The notes under the pieces are model-generated. The model worked only from the letters and a program-made list of their open reading frames with translations, did no database searches and was not told the DNA's origin. Of a stretch of 55,034 bases of DNA, positions 22,526-32,206 are shown in pieces. The stretch comes from Nitrospinaceae bacterium (GTDB taxonomy: Bacteria; Nitrospinota; Nitrospinia; Nitrospinales; VA-1). Each line of letters starts with the position of its first letter. The stretch's first letter is position 1. Location of the stretch: contig JAJDBH010000124.1 in NCBI GenBank assembly GCA_029261455.1, positions 1-55,034 on the forward strand, written 5' to 3'. The position numbers were made by a program, and so were the translations under genes.

Positions 22526-23686
22526 ATGTATATCACCACTGCAGACCAGTTAAAGGAATTTTGCGATAACCTCAAGTCTGCTGATGTTTTAGCAGTAGAC
22601 ACTGAATTTGTGCGGGAGAGAACTTATTTCCACCGTATCGGGCTGATTCAGGTAGGTGGCGCAGGGCATTTCGGCGCTATTGATCCTATCGCAATTCCTG
22701 ATTTGACTCCTCTATTGGAGTTGATGAAAGACCCCACAAAAGTTAAGGTCTTCCATGCTGCGCGTCAGGATCTTGAAATTCTGGTGCGCCTCTGTGGTCA
22801 GGTGATTCCTCCTGTATTTGATACCCAGATAGCAGCCGCTCTGGTGGGCTGGGGGGCTCAAATCTCTTTCGCGAAAATTGTCTATAAAGCTTTGGGGAAA
22901 AAAATCCATAAGTCAGAAACTTATACGGACTGGTGTCGCCGCCCTTTAAGCGATAGTCAGATCGAATATGCCATTGATGATGTCCGTTACCTGATGCCGG
23001 TGTATGAAAAGCTGATGGAACGATTGAAAAAAATGGGTCGTTTGGATTGGGTGCAGGGAGAAGTCAATAATTGGGAAGACCCCAACACATTTGCTTTGCC
23101 GGATCCGTATAAGCGGTTCATGAAAATTAAAAATCTGCGTAGTTTGAGACCCCGAAACCTGACAGTGCTTCAGGAAATCGCCGCGTGGCGAGAAGGGGAG
23201 GCGGTCAAGAGAGATTGTCTGGCCAAAGCCATTATCCGGGATGAAACGTTACTGGAAATTGCCCGTAAAGCTCCGAGGGATGAAAAAGGGCTGTCCGGAA
23301 TTCGAGGTTTTTATCAAAAGGAACTGAATAAAAGTGGGGCATTCATTTTGTCTGCAATTGAAAAGGCCATGGAGGTTCCAGAATCAGAACTCGTTGAGCT
23401 GCCGGAAAGTAATGGGCATGCTACGACTCGAGGAGTGGAGGAGCTGCTTTCGGCTTATGTGCAGATTCGTTCTGAAGAGTTAAAAATTGAGCCAAGTATT
23501 CTGGCAGACCGAAAGCAGATTCACAGTTTTGTGGCCCACTTTGAACAAAAGGAAGATATGGAGGAACACTTCCTGTTTCAGGGGTGGCGAAAAGAGTTGA
23601 TAGGATCGCCCATGTTTTCTTTGTTGAGCGGCAAGGTCGGGCTCAGGATTAACCCTTCTGGTCAGGTTCGTTTAACCGAGTCGTGA
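22526..23686 (+). CDS. rnd: Ribonuclease D
   Basis: RNase D trims the 3' ends of tRNA precursors and other stable RNAs. The DEDD exonuclease motifs are visible: VLAVDTEFVRERTY (Exo I, D and E), VFHAARQDLEIL (Exo II) and YAIDDVRYLMPVY (Exo III, tyrosine form). An HRDC domain follows at about residues 210-290 (LQEIAAWREGEAVKRD), then a second helical HRDC-like region. Length of 386 residues is normal. It ends two bases before the convergent TPR gene. Confidence 0.93.
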   Translation: MYITTADQLKEFCDNLKSADVLAVDTEFVRERTYFHRIGLIQVGGAGHFGAIDPIAIPDLTPLLELMKDPTKVKVFHAARQDLEILVRLCGQVIPPVFDTQIAAALVGWGAQISFAKIVYKALGKKIHKSETYTDWCRRPLSDSQIEYAIDDVRYLMPVYEKLMERLKKMGRLDWVQGEVNNWEDPNTFALPDPYKRFMKIKNLRSLRPRNLTVLQEIAAWREGEAVKRDCLAKAIIRDETLLEIARKAPRDEKGLSGIRGFYQKELNKSGAFILSAIEKAMEVPESELVELPESNGHATTRGVEELLSAYVQIRSEELKIEPSILADRKQIHSFVAHFEQKEDMEEHFLFQGWRKELIGSPMFSLLSGKVGLRINPSGQVRLTES

Positions 23687-23688
23687 AA

Positions 23689-24318
23689 TCAGGTCGCTCT
23701 CGCAGAAGGTATCGTTTCTTTCCAGGTTTTATATGCGTCTGATTTTCTCAGGTTACTGAGATCGATGTCGCTTTCTATTTGTTCGAATTGTTTGAACCCT
23801 TTCTCCACAGCTTGCTTAAGCGCTAAAAGCCCCGCCCCCGGATCTTCTTTCAAAGAGTAATAACAGGCAAAGTTGTAATCAAACAGAGGTTCCTGAGGGT
23901 ATTGGTTTTGCCCTGCCTGAAGTGTTTCTAACGCTTTATCGAATGCCTGAGTTTTCATATAAGCGGTGCTTATATTGATGAGGGCTTCCTTGAATTTTTT
24001 GTTATGGGCCAGGGCTTTTTCGAAGCGGATAACGGCCTCGCCATAATTCTCTTCCTTATAAAACTTGTTGCCCTCGTTGTAATGGAAGATGGCCATTCGG
24101 CGTACTCGCTCTTCCTGCGAAAGGTTTTCACCGTTACTACCTTCTTTGTGACCTTCCTCTTTGTGGCTTCCTTCTTTATGACTGCCTTCCTGCATGTTCT
24201 GAACCTTCCCCGAATCGAGTGAGGCTGAATTTTGGGAGGGTGGGAAATAATCCGCCGCGAGAAAAATGATGAAGGCGGTAAGACCCAGATGAGGTAGATA
24301 TTTTGTGTAGGGAGTCAT
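23689..24318 (-). CDS. Membrane-anchored TPR protein
   Basis: One N-terminal membrane segment (LGLTAFIIFLAADYF) is followed by a low-complexity linker of HKEGS units (GSHKEGSHKEEGHKEGS) and then TPR motifs at about residues 75-175 (AIFHYNEGNKFYKEENYGEA, INISTAYMKTQAFDKALETL). It probably acts as a periplasmic scaffold. It follows the DUF115 gene by five bases, so the two form an operon and may act together. The histidine/glutamate linker could bind metal ions, which is speculation. Confidence 0.78.
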   Translation of the reverse strand: MTPYTKYLPHLGLTAFIIFLAADYFPPSQNSASLDSGKVQNMQEGSHKEGSHKEEGHKEGSNGENLSQEERVRRMAIFHYNEGNKFYKEENYGEAVIRFEKALAHNKKFKEALINISTAYMKTQAFDKALETLQAGQNQYPQEPLFDYNFACYYSLKEDPGAGLLALKQAVEKGFKQFEQIESDIDLSNLRKSDAYKTWKETIPSARAT

Positions 24319-24323
24319 GGTTT

Positions 24324-25832
24324 TTAGATTGGTGAAATAAAAGATCGACGCATTAATTCGTTAACCGATCCTAATACCGGTGCCTGTTCAATTTCAGCAC
24401 CGTGGGATAAAAGATTAAAAACACGGGTGTCAGGATTAGCCTCGATGATATGCTCCAGTGTCCGTAGATAACTATACATGACTTGATCGGTGAGCAGGGG
24501 GTTACCCTGTGTGCTTTTTACCGTGAGTTGTTTTTTCTCTTGAGCTTTTTCCCGATGCAGTTTTTCGAGAGATTCCATTGTTGCGATTCTACCTTGAAGT
24601 TTCTGGTTGAAGTTGGAATGGTTGGAGTAATAGCGGTTTCCAGCAAAGGCGCAATCTTGACCGGTTAGGAAAATCGGGTCACAACCAAAATGGATCAGCA
24701 TATCGAGCCCCAAGCAGGCCACGGAGCCTCCTGCCTGTGTGGTGCCTTTTTCCTTCATGCTGGATTCGCTATCTTTTGAAAGAGAGTGCCCCTCTTTATA
24801 AACCACGTATCGTTCACCGGAAAAGTTTTTAAGTACATTGTGGTTGATGGTTGGCGTGAAGATCAATCTTGTCTTCTCTGCCGGGTAACCTATGAAATGC
24901 TCAGTGCTATCCACTTGCGGGTCGAGCGAGAAAACATAATCCGGTTGAATATTATTTTTTGCAAGAATAGGAAAAGCAGTGTCCACACAGGCGAGCAAAA
25001 ACTCTCTTTGAAGATGATGCAGATGTGGAAGCATCAGATCAAGGGAAGGACCTGCGCTGACCAAAATACCCGGCTTGCCCTGACCTGAGTTTTTTAAGGC
25101 GTTGATGCCGGGAGAGTCTGTTATAGCCTTTTGGTTTAATGAATAATTTACTTTCTCCAGCTTTCCAAATATCGCCGGGAACCGACGCTCAAGCAATAAA
25201 ACTTCCAGCGCATTAGTGAGCGAAGGAAAGGTAGTCGGGATGCATTGGAAAGAGGGTGCATGAAATAATACTTCAAATGAATCGGCATGGTCTTTGGTGA
25301 GCTGTTCCATCTCATAGGCGATTTCACGGGAAACCTTTGCCTCATCAGTTCCATAAATCAATCGGAAGCGCCGATCTTCAAAAATTTCTGTCTGGTCCCT
25401 CAGTTGCAAAGCGGCTGTGAAAATATCGAGATTAAGCTCGATCGTCAGAAGGTATCCGTCGGGACCAATTTTATCGAGAATGGTCTTTATATGGTAACCC
25501 AACCCAAAACCATACAGACAGACACAGGCTCCGGGTTTTAGCTTTTCGGCGAAGCGAACAGCTTCTTTTTCGGGGTCATAACTGCTATGAAGCAGGGTGT
25601 TTTCATAACGAAGGGTAGGGGCAGATGCTGAAAGAACTGTAACTTTCTCAGAAAAGGTTTGAGGAAGGTTTCCCGACTGGGAAGTACAGGCCTTCAATGA
25701 CTGGATGTTTTTTTCGAAGAAATGATTGTCCAACGGGGCGTCTCCGTATTGCATCACTACCATCATATCACCAATTGACTTGCATTCGTTTCCGAATTGC
25801 TTTAAAAAAATGATCGGACCTTTCTCGTTCAA
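24324..25832 (-). CDS. DUF115 / MAF flagellin-glycosyltransferase-like protein
   Basis: This 502-residue protein has the two halves of the family: an N-terminal region with CVCLYGFGLGYHIKTIL (about residue 100), and the core GKPGILVSAGPSLDLMLPHL, ACVDTAFPILAKNNIQPD, VFSLDP and then VACLGLDMLIHFGCDPIFLTGQD. Relatives include motility accessory factors that add pseudaminic or legionaminic acid to flagellins and archaeal pterin kinases. Here a sugar-transfer role is more likely than pterin synthesis. The first in-frame start is TTG 25832, 14 bases from the divergent mutL; an ATG pair at about 25766 is a possible alternative start. Confidence 0.8.
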   Translation of the reverse strand: MNEKGPIIFLKQFGNECKSIGDMMVVMQYGDAPLDNHFFEKNIQSLKACTSQSGNLPQTFSEKVTVLSASAPTLRYENTLLHSSYDPEKEAVRFAEKLKPGACVCLYGFGLGYHIKTILDKIGPDGYLLTIELNLDIFTAALQLRDQTEIFEDRRFRLIYGTDEAKVSREIAYEMEQLTKDHADSFEVLFHAPSFQCIPTTFPSLTNALEVLLLERRFPAIFGKLEKVNYSLNQKAITDSPGINALKNSGQGKPGILVSAGPSLDLMLPHLHHLQREFLLACVDTAFPILAKNNIQPDYVFSLDPQVDSTEHFIGYPAEKTRLIFTPTINHNVLKNFSGERYVVYKEGHSLSKDSESSMKEKGTTQAGGSVACLGLDMLIHFGCDPIFLTGQDCAFAGNRYYSNHSNFNQKLQGRIATMESLEKLHREKAQEKKQLTVKSTQGNPLLTDQVMYSYLRTLEHIIEANPDTRVFNLLSHGAEIEQAPVLGSVNELMRRSFISPI

Positions 25833-25846
25833 AATAAAGGATTTTT

Positions 25847-27664
25847 ATGTCTGTTACCCCTCAAAAACCAGTGTCGCAAATTCGTGTCCTTTCTGATGAT
25901 CTGGCTAACCAGATTGCCGCTGGAGAAGTGGTGGAACGACCTGCTTCCGTGGTCAAAGAACTTGTCGAAAATTCGATCGACGCCGGTGCGACCCTGATTC
26001 GGTTGGATATTGAAGGGGGAGGGAAAAAGAAAATACGCATCATGGATAATGGCATGGGCATGGCACCGGAAGAATGCCTGTTGGCTTTTTCACGCCATGC
26101 TACCAGCAAGTGCTCCCGGTTCGAAGATCTTGAGAGTATTCAGTCACTAGGGTTTCGCGGTGAAGCCCTGCCAAGCATAGCGTCAGTGTCTAAAGTGCGT
26201 TGCACCAGTGCCCGGAGTGAAAGTGAAGGCGGTAAATTGATCGTTGTGGAAGGTGGCGAACTTGTTGAACAAAAAGATGCCGCTTGTCCCCAGGGAACAA
26301 CGCTTGAAGTGGCACAACTTTTTTATGTGACTCCTGCGCGCAGTAAGTTCTTAAAAGGCGATTCCACAGAGTTCTCCCATATCACTCAGGTGGTCACACA
26401 GCAAGCGCTGGCTAATCCTCATATCCAGTTTAATTTAACGCATAATGGTCGTGAAGTGATCAACACCCTGCCGACGGACCAATTACATTACCGTATCGCG
26501 GAGTTATTCGGACCCGACCTGGCAAAATCCCTTCTGGAGGTTGAAGCACAATCCGGGGATTATCAGTTGAAGGGATTTGTATCGAGCCCTGTTTATACCC
26601 GATCGAGCCGGAACGCTCAGTATTGTTTTATCAATGGTCGGTTTGTTCGAGACAAAGTCATTCTGCATGCTACCCAACAGGGCTACAGTCATCTGTTGCC
26701 TAAAGGCCAGCACCCGGCAATGTTCCTGTATTTAACTATGGACCCGAAATTGCTGGACGTGAATGTTCATCCATCCAAAGCGGAAGTCCGCTTCGCGTTT
26801 CAACAGGATGTGCATCAATTCGTGGCGCATGGTGTTCGCGCCGCATTGGAAAAGAATCAGCAGGTTAATTTGGCGACCCCGCGAGACGAAACAGATATCC
26901 CTCTGCAAGAGACATCGCACTCCTATTCGCCGCGACCCAATTATCAACCACCGCAGTGGACGTCGCCTCCCCCTGTTCAAGGAGATCTGTCACAGGCTTT
27001 AAGAACCATGTTGAGGCCAGATGCGGAATCAACGCAGCAGGTTAACTGGTTCGATAAAGCACCTACACCCGTATCTAACCTTATTTATTCAGAGTTCGAA
27101 CCCTTGGGTCAATTGGATCGGTCGTTTATCATCATGCAGGGCAAACAAGGCATATTGGTTGTCGATCAGCATGTGGCCCATGAAAGAATTTTATATGAAC
27201 GGTTTCGTGCTGCCGCTGAAAATCGCAAGGTAGAAGTGCAGAAACTTCTGTTTCCTCTTCCCATAGAACTTTCAGCCGAAGAGACGGAAGTGTTGACTCC
27301 ACACCTGACGCGATTGCTGGACCTTGGGCTAGAGTTGGAATCGTTCGGCAAAAATGAGTTTTTACTTCGCTCTGTTCCGGCGATACTCAAAAATGGCGAT
27401 CACGAAAAACTTCTGCGAGAAACTATTGAATCCCTCCCCAAAGACACACACGATGATGTTCTCAATGAGAAATACGAAGATGTGTTGATCATGATGTCGT
27501 GCCGGAATGCCATAAAGGTCAACCACACACTCAACCTCGACCAGATGAGAAAACTTATCTCCGATCTGGAACAGACTTCCATGCCCTACACCTGTCCGCA
27601 CGGTCGACCTATCTCCCTGTTGTTCGATATGAACGATATCCTGAAAAAATTTCTCCGTAAATAG
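25847..27664 (+). CDS. mutL: DNA mismatch repair protein MutL
   Basis: MutL links mismatch recognition by MutS to strand removal. The N-terminal GHKL ATPase shows IAAGEVVERPASVVKELVEN, DNGMGM and GFRGEALPSIASV. The C-terminal domain keeps the endonuclease signature as DQHVAHERILYE (D-Q-H-x3-E-x4-E with A replaced by V), SCRNAIKVN and CPHGRP, so it is of the nicking type found in bacteria without MutH. A proline-rich linker at about 345-400 joins the halves. Length of 605 residues is usual. AAAGGA precedes the ATG. Confidence 0.95.
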   Translation: MSVTPQKPVSQIRVLSDDLANQIAAGEVVERPASVVKELVENSIDAGATLIRLDIEGGGKKKIRIMDNGMGMAPEECLLAFSRHATSKCSRFEDLESIQSLGFRGEALPSIASVSKVRCTSARSESEGGKLIVVEGGELVEQKDAACPQGTTLEVAQLFYVTPARSKFLKGDSTEFSHITQVVTQQALANPHIQFNLTHNGREVINTLPTDQLHYRIAELFGPDLAKSLLEVEAQSGDYQLKGFVSSPVYTRSSRNAQYCFINGRFVRDKVILHATQQGYSHLLPKGQHPAMFLYLTMDPKLLDVNVHPSKAEVRFAFQQDVHQFVAHGVRAALEKNQQVNLATPRDETDIPLQETSHSYSPRPNYQPPQWTSPPPVQGDLSQALRTMLRPDAESTQQVNWFDKAPTPVSNLIYSEFEPLGQLDRSFIIMQGKQGILVVDQHVAHERILYERFRAAAENRKVEVQKLLFPLPIELSAEETEVLTPHLTRLLDLGLELESFGKNEFLLRSVPAILKNGDHEKLLRETIESLPKDTHDDVLNEKYEDVLIMMSCRNAIKVNHTLNLDQMRKLISDLEQTSMPYTCPHGRPISLLFDMNDILKKFLRK

Positions 27665-27790
27665 TCCTCTAGCAAGGGTGGTAATGAAGCGGTAATGGCT
27701 ATAAAGTATGATGACGAAATACGATTAGGCATTATTGTGGAAGATAATAGAGCTGGAAAGAAGGCGCAAATATAAAGGACTTGGAATTAA

Positions 27791-28459
27791 TTGGCTACCT
27801 CAGGACACGTTATCCTCCTAAAAAAATCTATAGTTGAATGGAATCGTTGGCGGGAAGATTATCGAAACATTCAGCCAGATCTAGAAGGTGCTGACCTTCA
27901 TGACGCTGACTTGAGGAATGCCGACCTCAAAAAAGCCATATTCGATGGAGCAAATCTCAAGGGTGCCAATTTGCAGGGAGCCGACCTTGGCAAAGCCTTT
28001 TTCATAGACGCAGATTTGAAAGGTGCCAACCTCAACGAAACAGATTGCCGGGGAGTGCTATTTCAAGGAACCAAGTTCCGAGGATGCACCTTCAAGAAAG
28101 CAAACTTAAGAAAAGTTGATTTCAGTGACCTTGATCTCCGTGAAGTCGATTTCAGAGAAGCCGATCTCAGAAAAACGAATTTGGTAAAGTCTAATCTTCA
28201 GGAGGCAAGGTTCTTCAAGTCTGATCTTCGCGACACCTTGCTTTCCGAGGCCAATCTAGCGTCGGCATATTTGTCCTCAGCCTTGATGCAGGGGGCTCAA
28301 TTGCAATTGGCGAACCTTAACCAAGCTGTCTTGCGTTATTCCATGAACCTGACTCCTGAGCAGGTTCAGTCGGCTAAAATCGACCATAAAACCAAAGTTC
28401 CTCACTATCTGGAAATCCATTGGGAGTCTGAAAACGATTTCCGTTGCGAAGAAAAATAA
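27791..28459 (+). CDS. Pentapeptide repeat protein
   Basis: From about residue 35 to 190 the protein consists of A(D/N)Lxx repeats (ADLHDADLRNADLKKAIFD, GANLKGANLQGADLGKA and so on), which fold into a right-handed beta-helix. A short N-terminal helix precedes it and a C-terminal tail with LTPEQVQSAKID follows, as in many family members. Some relatives mimic DNA and inhibit gyrase, but most have no known function. The start is TTG 27791; the ribosome site is weak and distant (AAAGGA), so the exact start is unsure. Confidence 0.85.
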   Translation: MATSGHVILLKKSIVEWNRWREDYRNIQPDLEGADLHDADLRNADLKKAIFDGANLKGANLQGADLGKAFFIDADLKGANLNETDCRGVLFQGTKFRGCTFKKANLRKVDFSDLDLREVDFREADLRKTNLVKSNLQEARFFKSDLRDTLLSEANLASAYLSSALMQGAQLQLANLNQAVLRYSMNLTPEQVQSAKIDHKTKVPHYLEIHWESENDFRCEEK

Positions 28460-28468
28460 AGTCTTTAA

Positions 28469-28540
28469 CAACTCTTGTTCAGTCAATAGTTTGTGGAAGC
28501 CCCCGTGTAGCGGTTAATTAAATTAACTCCGACCTCTCAA
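28469..28540 (+). repeat. 72-bp direct repeat, copy 1
   Basis: This stretch begins CAACTCTTGTTCAGTCAATA and aligns without gaps to 30665-30736, 63 of 72 bases identical by eye. It starts nine bases after the pentapeptide-repeat gene; copy 2 follows the chemoreceptor gene, so the pair brackets that gene. Nothing in it looks coding. Confidence 0.8.
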
Positions 28541-28917
28541 ATCCCAATAAGTATAGCCACTGCAAATACCCCAATTATAAATTTTTATACTGAGCAATTT
28601 TTAATGCTTAAAAATATTGTACATACTGTGATTAATCAAAAATCTAAAAACTTGCTAAGTTGCTGTTAAATAATGGGATAAGTTAGTTTCTATTTTTTGG
28701 TATCAAGCTTGCTTTAATTGTGTGAAAAGATAAATCAGCTTATACGCTATAACCTTGATTGGTCTTGTGTGTATAGAGTTTTAAGGGAAAAGATAGCTAG
28801 GAATTTTTAAAAGCGAAGAAAGAGAAAACCATGAATGAAGGCGCTAAATTTCATGGCTAAAGAGTACAGCTTTTAACTCACCTAGTTTTGTTGAAACAAA
28901 ATCATGTGAGGCCTATT
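28541..28917. other. Intergenic region upstream of the chemoreceptor gene
   Basis: AT-rich with no visible gene. A palindrome GTTTTGTT-ga-AACAAAA at about 28886-28902 lies close to the start codon and might affect translation or bind a regulator. No clear promoter could be chosen. Confidence 0.35.
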
Positions 28918-30552
28918 ATGAGCAATACAGCAGCGAAAATGGAGATCCAGGGAGCCGCTTCAATTTTAGAAAAAATCCCAGTGAACCTTATTATTGCGGA
29001 CAAAGATTTCTGTATAACCTACCTCAATTCATCATCTAAGAAAACACTGAAATCAATTGAAGATCTGCTTCCTGTTAAAGCGGAAGAAATCGTTGGGAAA
29101 TCCATTGACGTTTTTCATAAGAACCCGGAGCATCAAAGAAATTTATTGTCAAACCCGAATAACCTTCCATACAGTACCCAGATTCAATTGGGAGAAGAGA
29201 TATTAACCCTTTTGGTAAACCTCGTTAAAGATGATGAAGGGAATAATTCAGGGTTCATGGTGACGTGGGAAGTTATCACTCAACAACTGGCATTGGAGAA
29301 ACGTGAGAAAGATGTAAAAGACAACTTGGAAAACATTCTTAGTAAAGTGACTTTAAAAGCTCAGGACTTAGCTACAGCCTCCTTGGAATTGACTGGGGTA
29401 AGTATGCAAATGAGTGATGATTCGGATGAAACTTCTAGCCAGGCTAATATGGTTTCCTCTGCATCAGACAAAGTTAGTTCTAGCGTTGAGATCTTAGCAA
29501 ATAGTGTTAAGGAAATGAGCATGAGTATACATGAAATTGCAAATGGTTCCGCTGAGGCTGCAAATGTAACCAATACAGCTGTACAAATTGGTGAAAATGC
29601 GAATGCTACGATTTCCAAGCTCGGAAAAAGCTCAGAGGAAATTGGGGAGGTGATCAAGGTAATAACAGGTATTGCCAAACAAACCAATCTTCTGGCCCTC
29701 AACGCCACCATCGAAGCAGCTAGGGCAGGGGAGGCAGGTAAAGGATTTGCTGTTGTTGCCAATGAGGTAAAGGAATTGGCTAAGGGAACTGCTAAAGCAA
29801 CTGAGAATATTAGTGAAAAAATAGATACCATTCAGTCTGCTACCACCGATTCGGTGGATGCTATTCAGGAAATATGTAGGGTGATCAATCAAATTAATGA
29901 TATTTCTAGTACCATTGCAAGCGCAATTGAAGAACAAACGGCTACTACGAATGAAATGACTAGAAGCATTGACGATGCCGCAAAGGGAACTCAAGAAATT
30001 GCCCAAAATATTCACGGTGTCGCGAATGCTGCAGAAGGGACTGCTTCGGGATCGAAGGATAACCAGAAGGCTGCAGATAAACTTTATCAAATTGCAGACG
30101 ATTTGCAGAGAATTGTCGCGACAGACCAATCTGACGAGGATTCTATTGTTCTTATGAAATGGAATGAGGCCTTCAGTGTAAATATTCAAGTGATTGATGA
30201 CCATCACAAAAACCTGGTGAAGCTAATTAATCAGGTTTATCGAGGAAAAACCTTAAACTTAGGAGTTGAGGCAATAAGGAAAACTTTGGATGAATTGGTG
30301 GATTATACGAAGTTTCATTTTGACTATGAGGAGGATTTGTTTGGGAGCAACGGTTATCCCGCAACAAATGAGCATAAAGAAAAACATAAAATTTTAATTT
30401 CCCAAGTAATGGACTTCCATCATAAGTTTAAAATGGGCGAAGCTGAAGTTGACGATGAACTGTTAAGGTTTCTCAAGGATTGGTTAACCCGACATATTAT
30501 GGGCACCGACAAAAAGTACAGTGCTTTTTTAAATAATAAAGGGATTAAATGA
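28918..30552 (+). CDS. Soluble methyl-accepting chemoreceptor with PAS-like and haemerythrin domains
   Basis: The start at 28918 (MSNTAAKM) has GAGG upstream; a TTG at 28888 is also in frame. Residues 10-125 form a PAS-like sensor ([20 protein letters not shown]). Residues 145-400 form a chemoreceptor signalling coiled coil with the hairpin tip [20 protein letters not shown] and [20 protein letters not shown]. The C-terminus (about 420-540) is a bacteriohaemerythrin with iron ligands in [23 protein letters not shown] and [11 protein letters not shown]. There is no membrane span, so it is cytoplasmic. It most likely senses oxygen or redox state through the di-iron site for taxis; no che genes are nearby. 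Confidence 0.88.
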   Translation: MSNTAAKMEIQGAASILEKIPVNLIIADKDFCITYLNSSSKKTLKSIEDLLPVKAEEIVGKSIDVFHKNPEHQRNLLSNPNNLPYSTQIQLGEEILTLLVNLVKDDEGNNSGFMVTWEVITQQLALEKREKDVKDNLENILSKVTLKAQDLATASLELTGVSMQMSDDSDETSSQANMVSSASDKVSSSVEILANSVKEMSMSIHEIANGSAEAANVTNTAVQIGENANATISKLGKSSEEIGEVIKVITGIAKQTNLLALNATIEAARAGEAGKGFAVVANEVKELAKGTAKATENISEKIDTIQSATTDSVDAIQEICRVINQINDISSTIASAIEEQTATTNEMTRSIDDAAKGTQEIAQNIHGVANAAEGTASGSKDNQKAADKLYQIADDLQRIVATDQSDEDSIVLMKWNEAFSVNIQVIDDHHKNLVKLINQVYRGKTLNLGVEAIRKTLDELVDYTKFHFDYEEDLFGSNGYPATNEHKEKHKILISQVMDFHHKFKMGEAEVDDELLRFLKDWLTRHIMGTDKKYSAFLNNKGIK

Positions 30553-30664
30553 TGGGGAACCTGATGAAAAAAACAACAACTCTTCCTGCTTCATCATTTT
30601 GCCTAAAACTTGCCTACAGTACAAGGCATGAAAAAAGAGTTGAAAATATCCTTTAGGGTTCTCG

Positions 30665-30736
30665 CAACTCTTGTCCAGTCAATAGTTTGTGGAATCTCCA
30701 GTGTAACGGTCAATTCAATTAACTCCGGCCTTTCAA
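30665..30736 (+). repeat. 72-bp direct repeat, copy 2
   Basis: Same orientation as the copy at 28469-28540, with nine substitutions and no gaps. It begins 113 bases after the chemoreceptor stop. A 64-codon frame that runs across it (30610-30804) is not considered a gene. Confidence 0.8.
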
Positions 30737-30784
30737 GCTGGTTACTACTTCACAAGCCGAGGCAACTCTTTGCTGGATTCATGG

Positions 30785-30812
30785 GCTATTGCAGTCGGCT
30801 CTAAGCCGAGTG
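30785..30812. repeat. Palindromic repeat copy 3, hairpin between convergent genes
   Basis: GGCTATTGCAGTCGGCTC matches 846-863 with one base missing. It is followed by the hairpin TCGGCT-CTA-AGCCGA (30795-30809), a perfect six-pair stem. It lies between the chemoreceptor and XRE stop codons and may stop transcription there. Confidence 0.6.
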
Positions 30813-30813
30813 G

Positions 30814-31365
30814 TTAGCCACGGACGGTGATTTTTTTGATGTTTTTGGCGAGTTTTTTTAGTTTGACGGCAGTCTGTTCTTTTTCCAGTTTGCGGGGGAT
30901 TTTTTTGACACCTGTCAGGCGTGATCTGCGGGTATTGTTGAACACCCATTCCAAGTCGAGCAGGAACTTTTCCCGGCTGTTGTGATTGGCTTTTCGAAAC
31001 AGAGTGAGTAGTTTTTGTTCGTCTTTGTTAGTGGTCACGAGGTTATCGTTCAGAAACCCTTTGAGCATTAAGCGCCCCTCTTCAATGCCACCACCGATCA
31101 CTTCTGCGTTATGGATTGTGGACTTAGGTTTTGCCTGGTCTGGAGTGTCTAAATCTTCGGGGAGGATCTTAGTGGTCAGGAGTCGGTCGAGCGACACGTT
31201 CCCCAGTTTAGCTAGTTTGACCATGACCGATACAGGCGCGTCTCTTTCCCCTGCTTCGTATCGGACGTAGGTTCTGAAACCGATTTCGAGGACCTCTGAG
31301 AGGGCCATCTGGGTGCAGTTGAGTTTTTTTCGGAGAGTTTTTAAATTTTCAGAAAGAATTGTCAT
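30814..31365 (-). CDS. XRE-family helix-turn-helix regulator
   Basis: Residues 6-62 are an XRE/Cro-type DNA-binding domain: LKTLRKKLNCTQMALSEVLEIG, then FRTYVRYEAGERDAPVSVMV and KLAKLGNVSLDRLL. The remaining 120 residues, with a basic C-terminus (LKKLAKNIKKITVRG), do not match a known effector domain; DEQKLLTLFRKANHNSREKFL is a motif often found in phage-type or stress repressors. Target genes are unknown. It follows the TPR gene by 29 bases and may be co-transcribed with the pan operon. Confidence 0.85.
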   Translation of the reverse strand: MTILSENLKTLRKKLNCTQMALSEVLEIGFRTYVRYEAGERDAPVSVMVKLAKLGNVSLDRLLTTKILPEDLDTPDQAKPKSTIHNAEVIGGGIEEGRLMLKGFLNDNLVTTNKDEQKLLTLFRKANHNSREKFLLDLEWVFNNTRRSRLTGVKKIPRKLEKEQTAVKLKKLAKNIKKITVRG

Positions 31366-31394
31366 GACTTTTGAACCGAGTGGGAAATACGAGG

Positions 31395-32153
31395 TCAGGC
31401 CAGTTCAACACCGTTTTTCCTTAAAAACTTATAGGCTTCATCAATCCAGAACCGCTCTTTTTCGAGTTTATAGTCAGGCAGATCTTTAGAAGAGCCGATA
31501 ATATTTTTCATATAGTCAATGGCTTCCTGCTTTTTGCCGCTTTTATCGAGAAGGTTGGCGTAGTGGTAATAAGCTTTAAAGAAGTGGAAAGAGTTGATGA
31601 CTTCGCCATATTTTTCCAAGGCTTTTTCTTCGTTGCCTGCTAGACGATAGCTTTCTGCTAACCCAAAAATGGCATTGCCATAATCGTATTTTTTGTCGAT
31701 CGCGGTGAGTTCTTCCAAGGCAACGGCGGCTTCTTCATAGTTGCCCATTCCGTGAAAGCATTTAGCTAACCCGTAACGAGCTTCCAGCATTTCGGGGTCT
31801 TTTTTGATGGCTTCTTCAAATTGAGGAATAGCCAGATCGAATTTTTTTTGCTCGGAATAAGTCTGCCCGAGCTTTTCGTAGTGATAGGCTTTATTGTATT
31901 GCTTGATCAGTTGCTTGAGTTGCAGGGTCTCTTCTGTTTCAATTTCCTTACGGATAGGAGTGGGAGATGTGGTCCCGGCTTTACCAGCGGCACCGCCAGC
32001 GCGATTTTTCACTACAAAGAAGTAGGCAAACGCTCCGACAGGGAAAAGGATGATCATAATGATGATCCAGATAAAATGTTCGCGGCGTTGGATGCAGTCC
32101 AGACACATCCAGACCATGAATCCAGCGGCGGCATATATGAAAAGATCGGTCAA
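31395..32153 (-). CDS. Membrane-anchored TPR protein
   Basis: Two N-terminal membrane segments (FIYAAAGFMVWMCLDC and FIWIIIMIILFPVGAFAYF) are followed by a glycine/threonine linker and at least four TPR units from about residue 85 to 215 (YHYEKLGQTYSEQKKFDLAI, ARYGLAKCFHGMGNYEEAA, AIFGLAESYRLAGNEEKALE). It is likely a scaffold on the inner membrane. It lies 53 bases downstream of panD on the same strand. No specific partner can be named. Confidence 0.8.
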   Translation of the reverse strand: MTDLFIYAAAGFMVWMCLDCIQRREHFIWIIIMIILFPVGAFAYFFVVKNRAGGAAGKAGTTSPTPIRKEIETEETLQLKQLIKQYNKAYHYEKLGQTYSEQKKFDLAIPQFEEAIKKDPEMLEARYGLAKCFHGMGNYEEAAVALEELTAIDKKYDYGNAIFGLAESYRLAGNEEKALEKYGEVINSFHFFKAYYHYANLLDKSGKKQEAIDYMKNIIGSSKDLPDYKLEKERFWIDEAYKFLRKNGVELA

Positions 32154-32206
32154 GGTAACCTCAAAAAGCGAAGGGTTGAGTTAGGCACAGGTTTACAAAA
32201 TACTCA

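Noticed and set aside
24120-24200. Short tandem DNA repeat as a CRISPR-like array
   Set aside because: The repeats encode the HKEGS linker of the TPR protein and have no spacers.
30610-30804. 64-codon plus-strand frame after the chemoreceptor gene
   Set aside because: It is made largely of the 72-bp repeat and the palindromic repeat, and has no matching frame in the other repeat copy.
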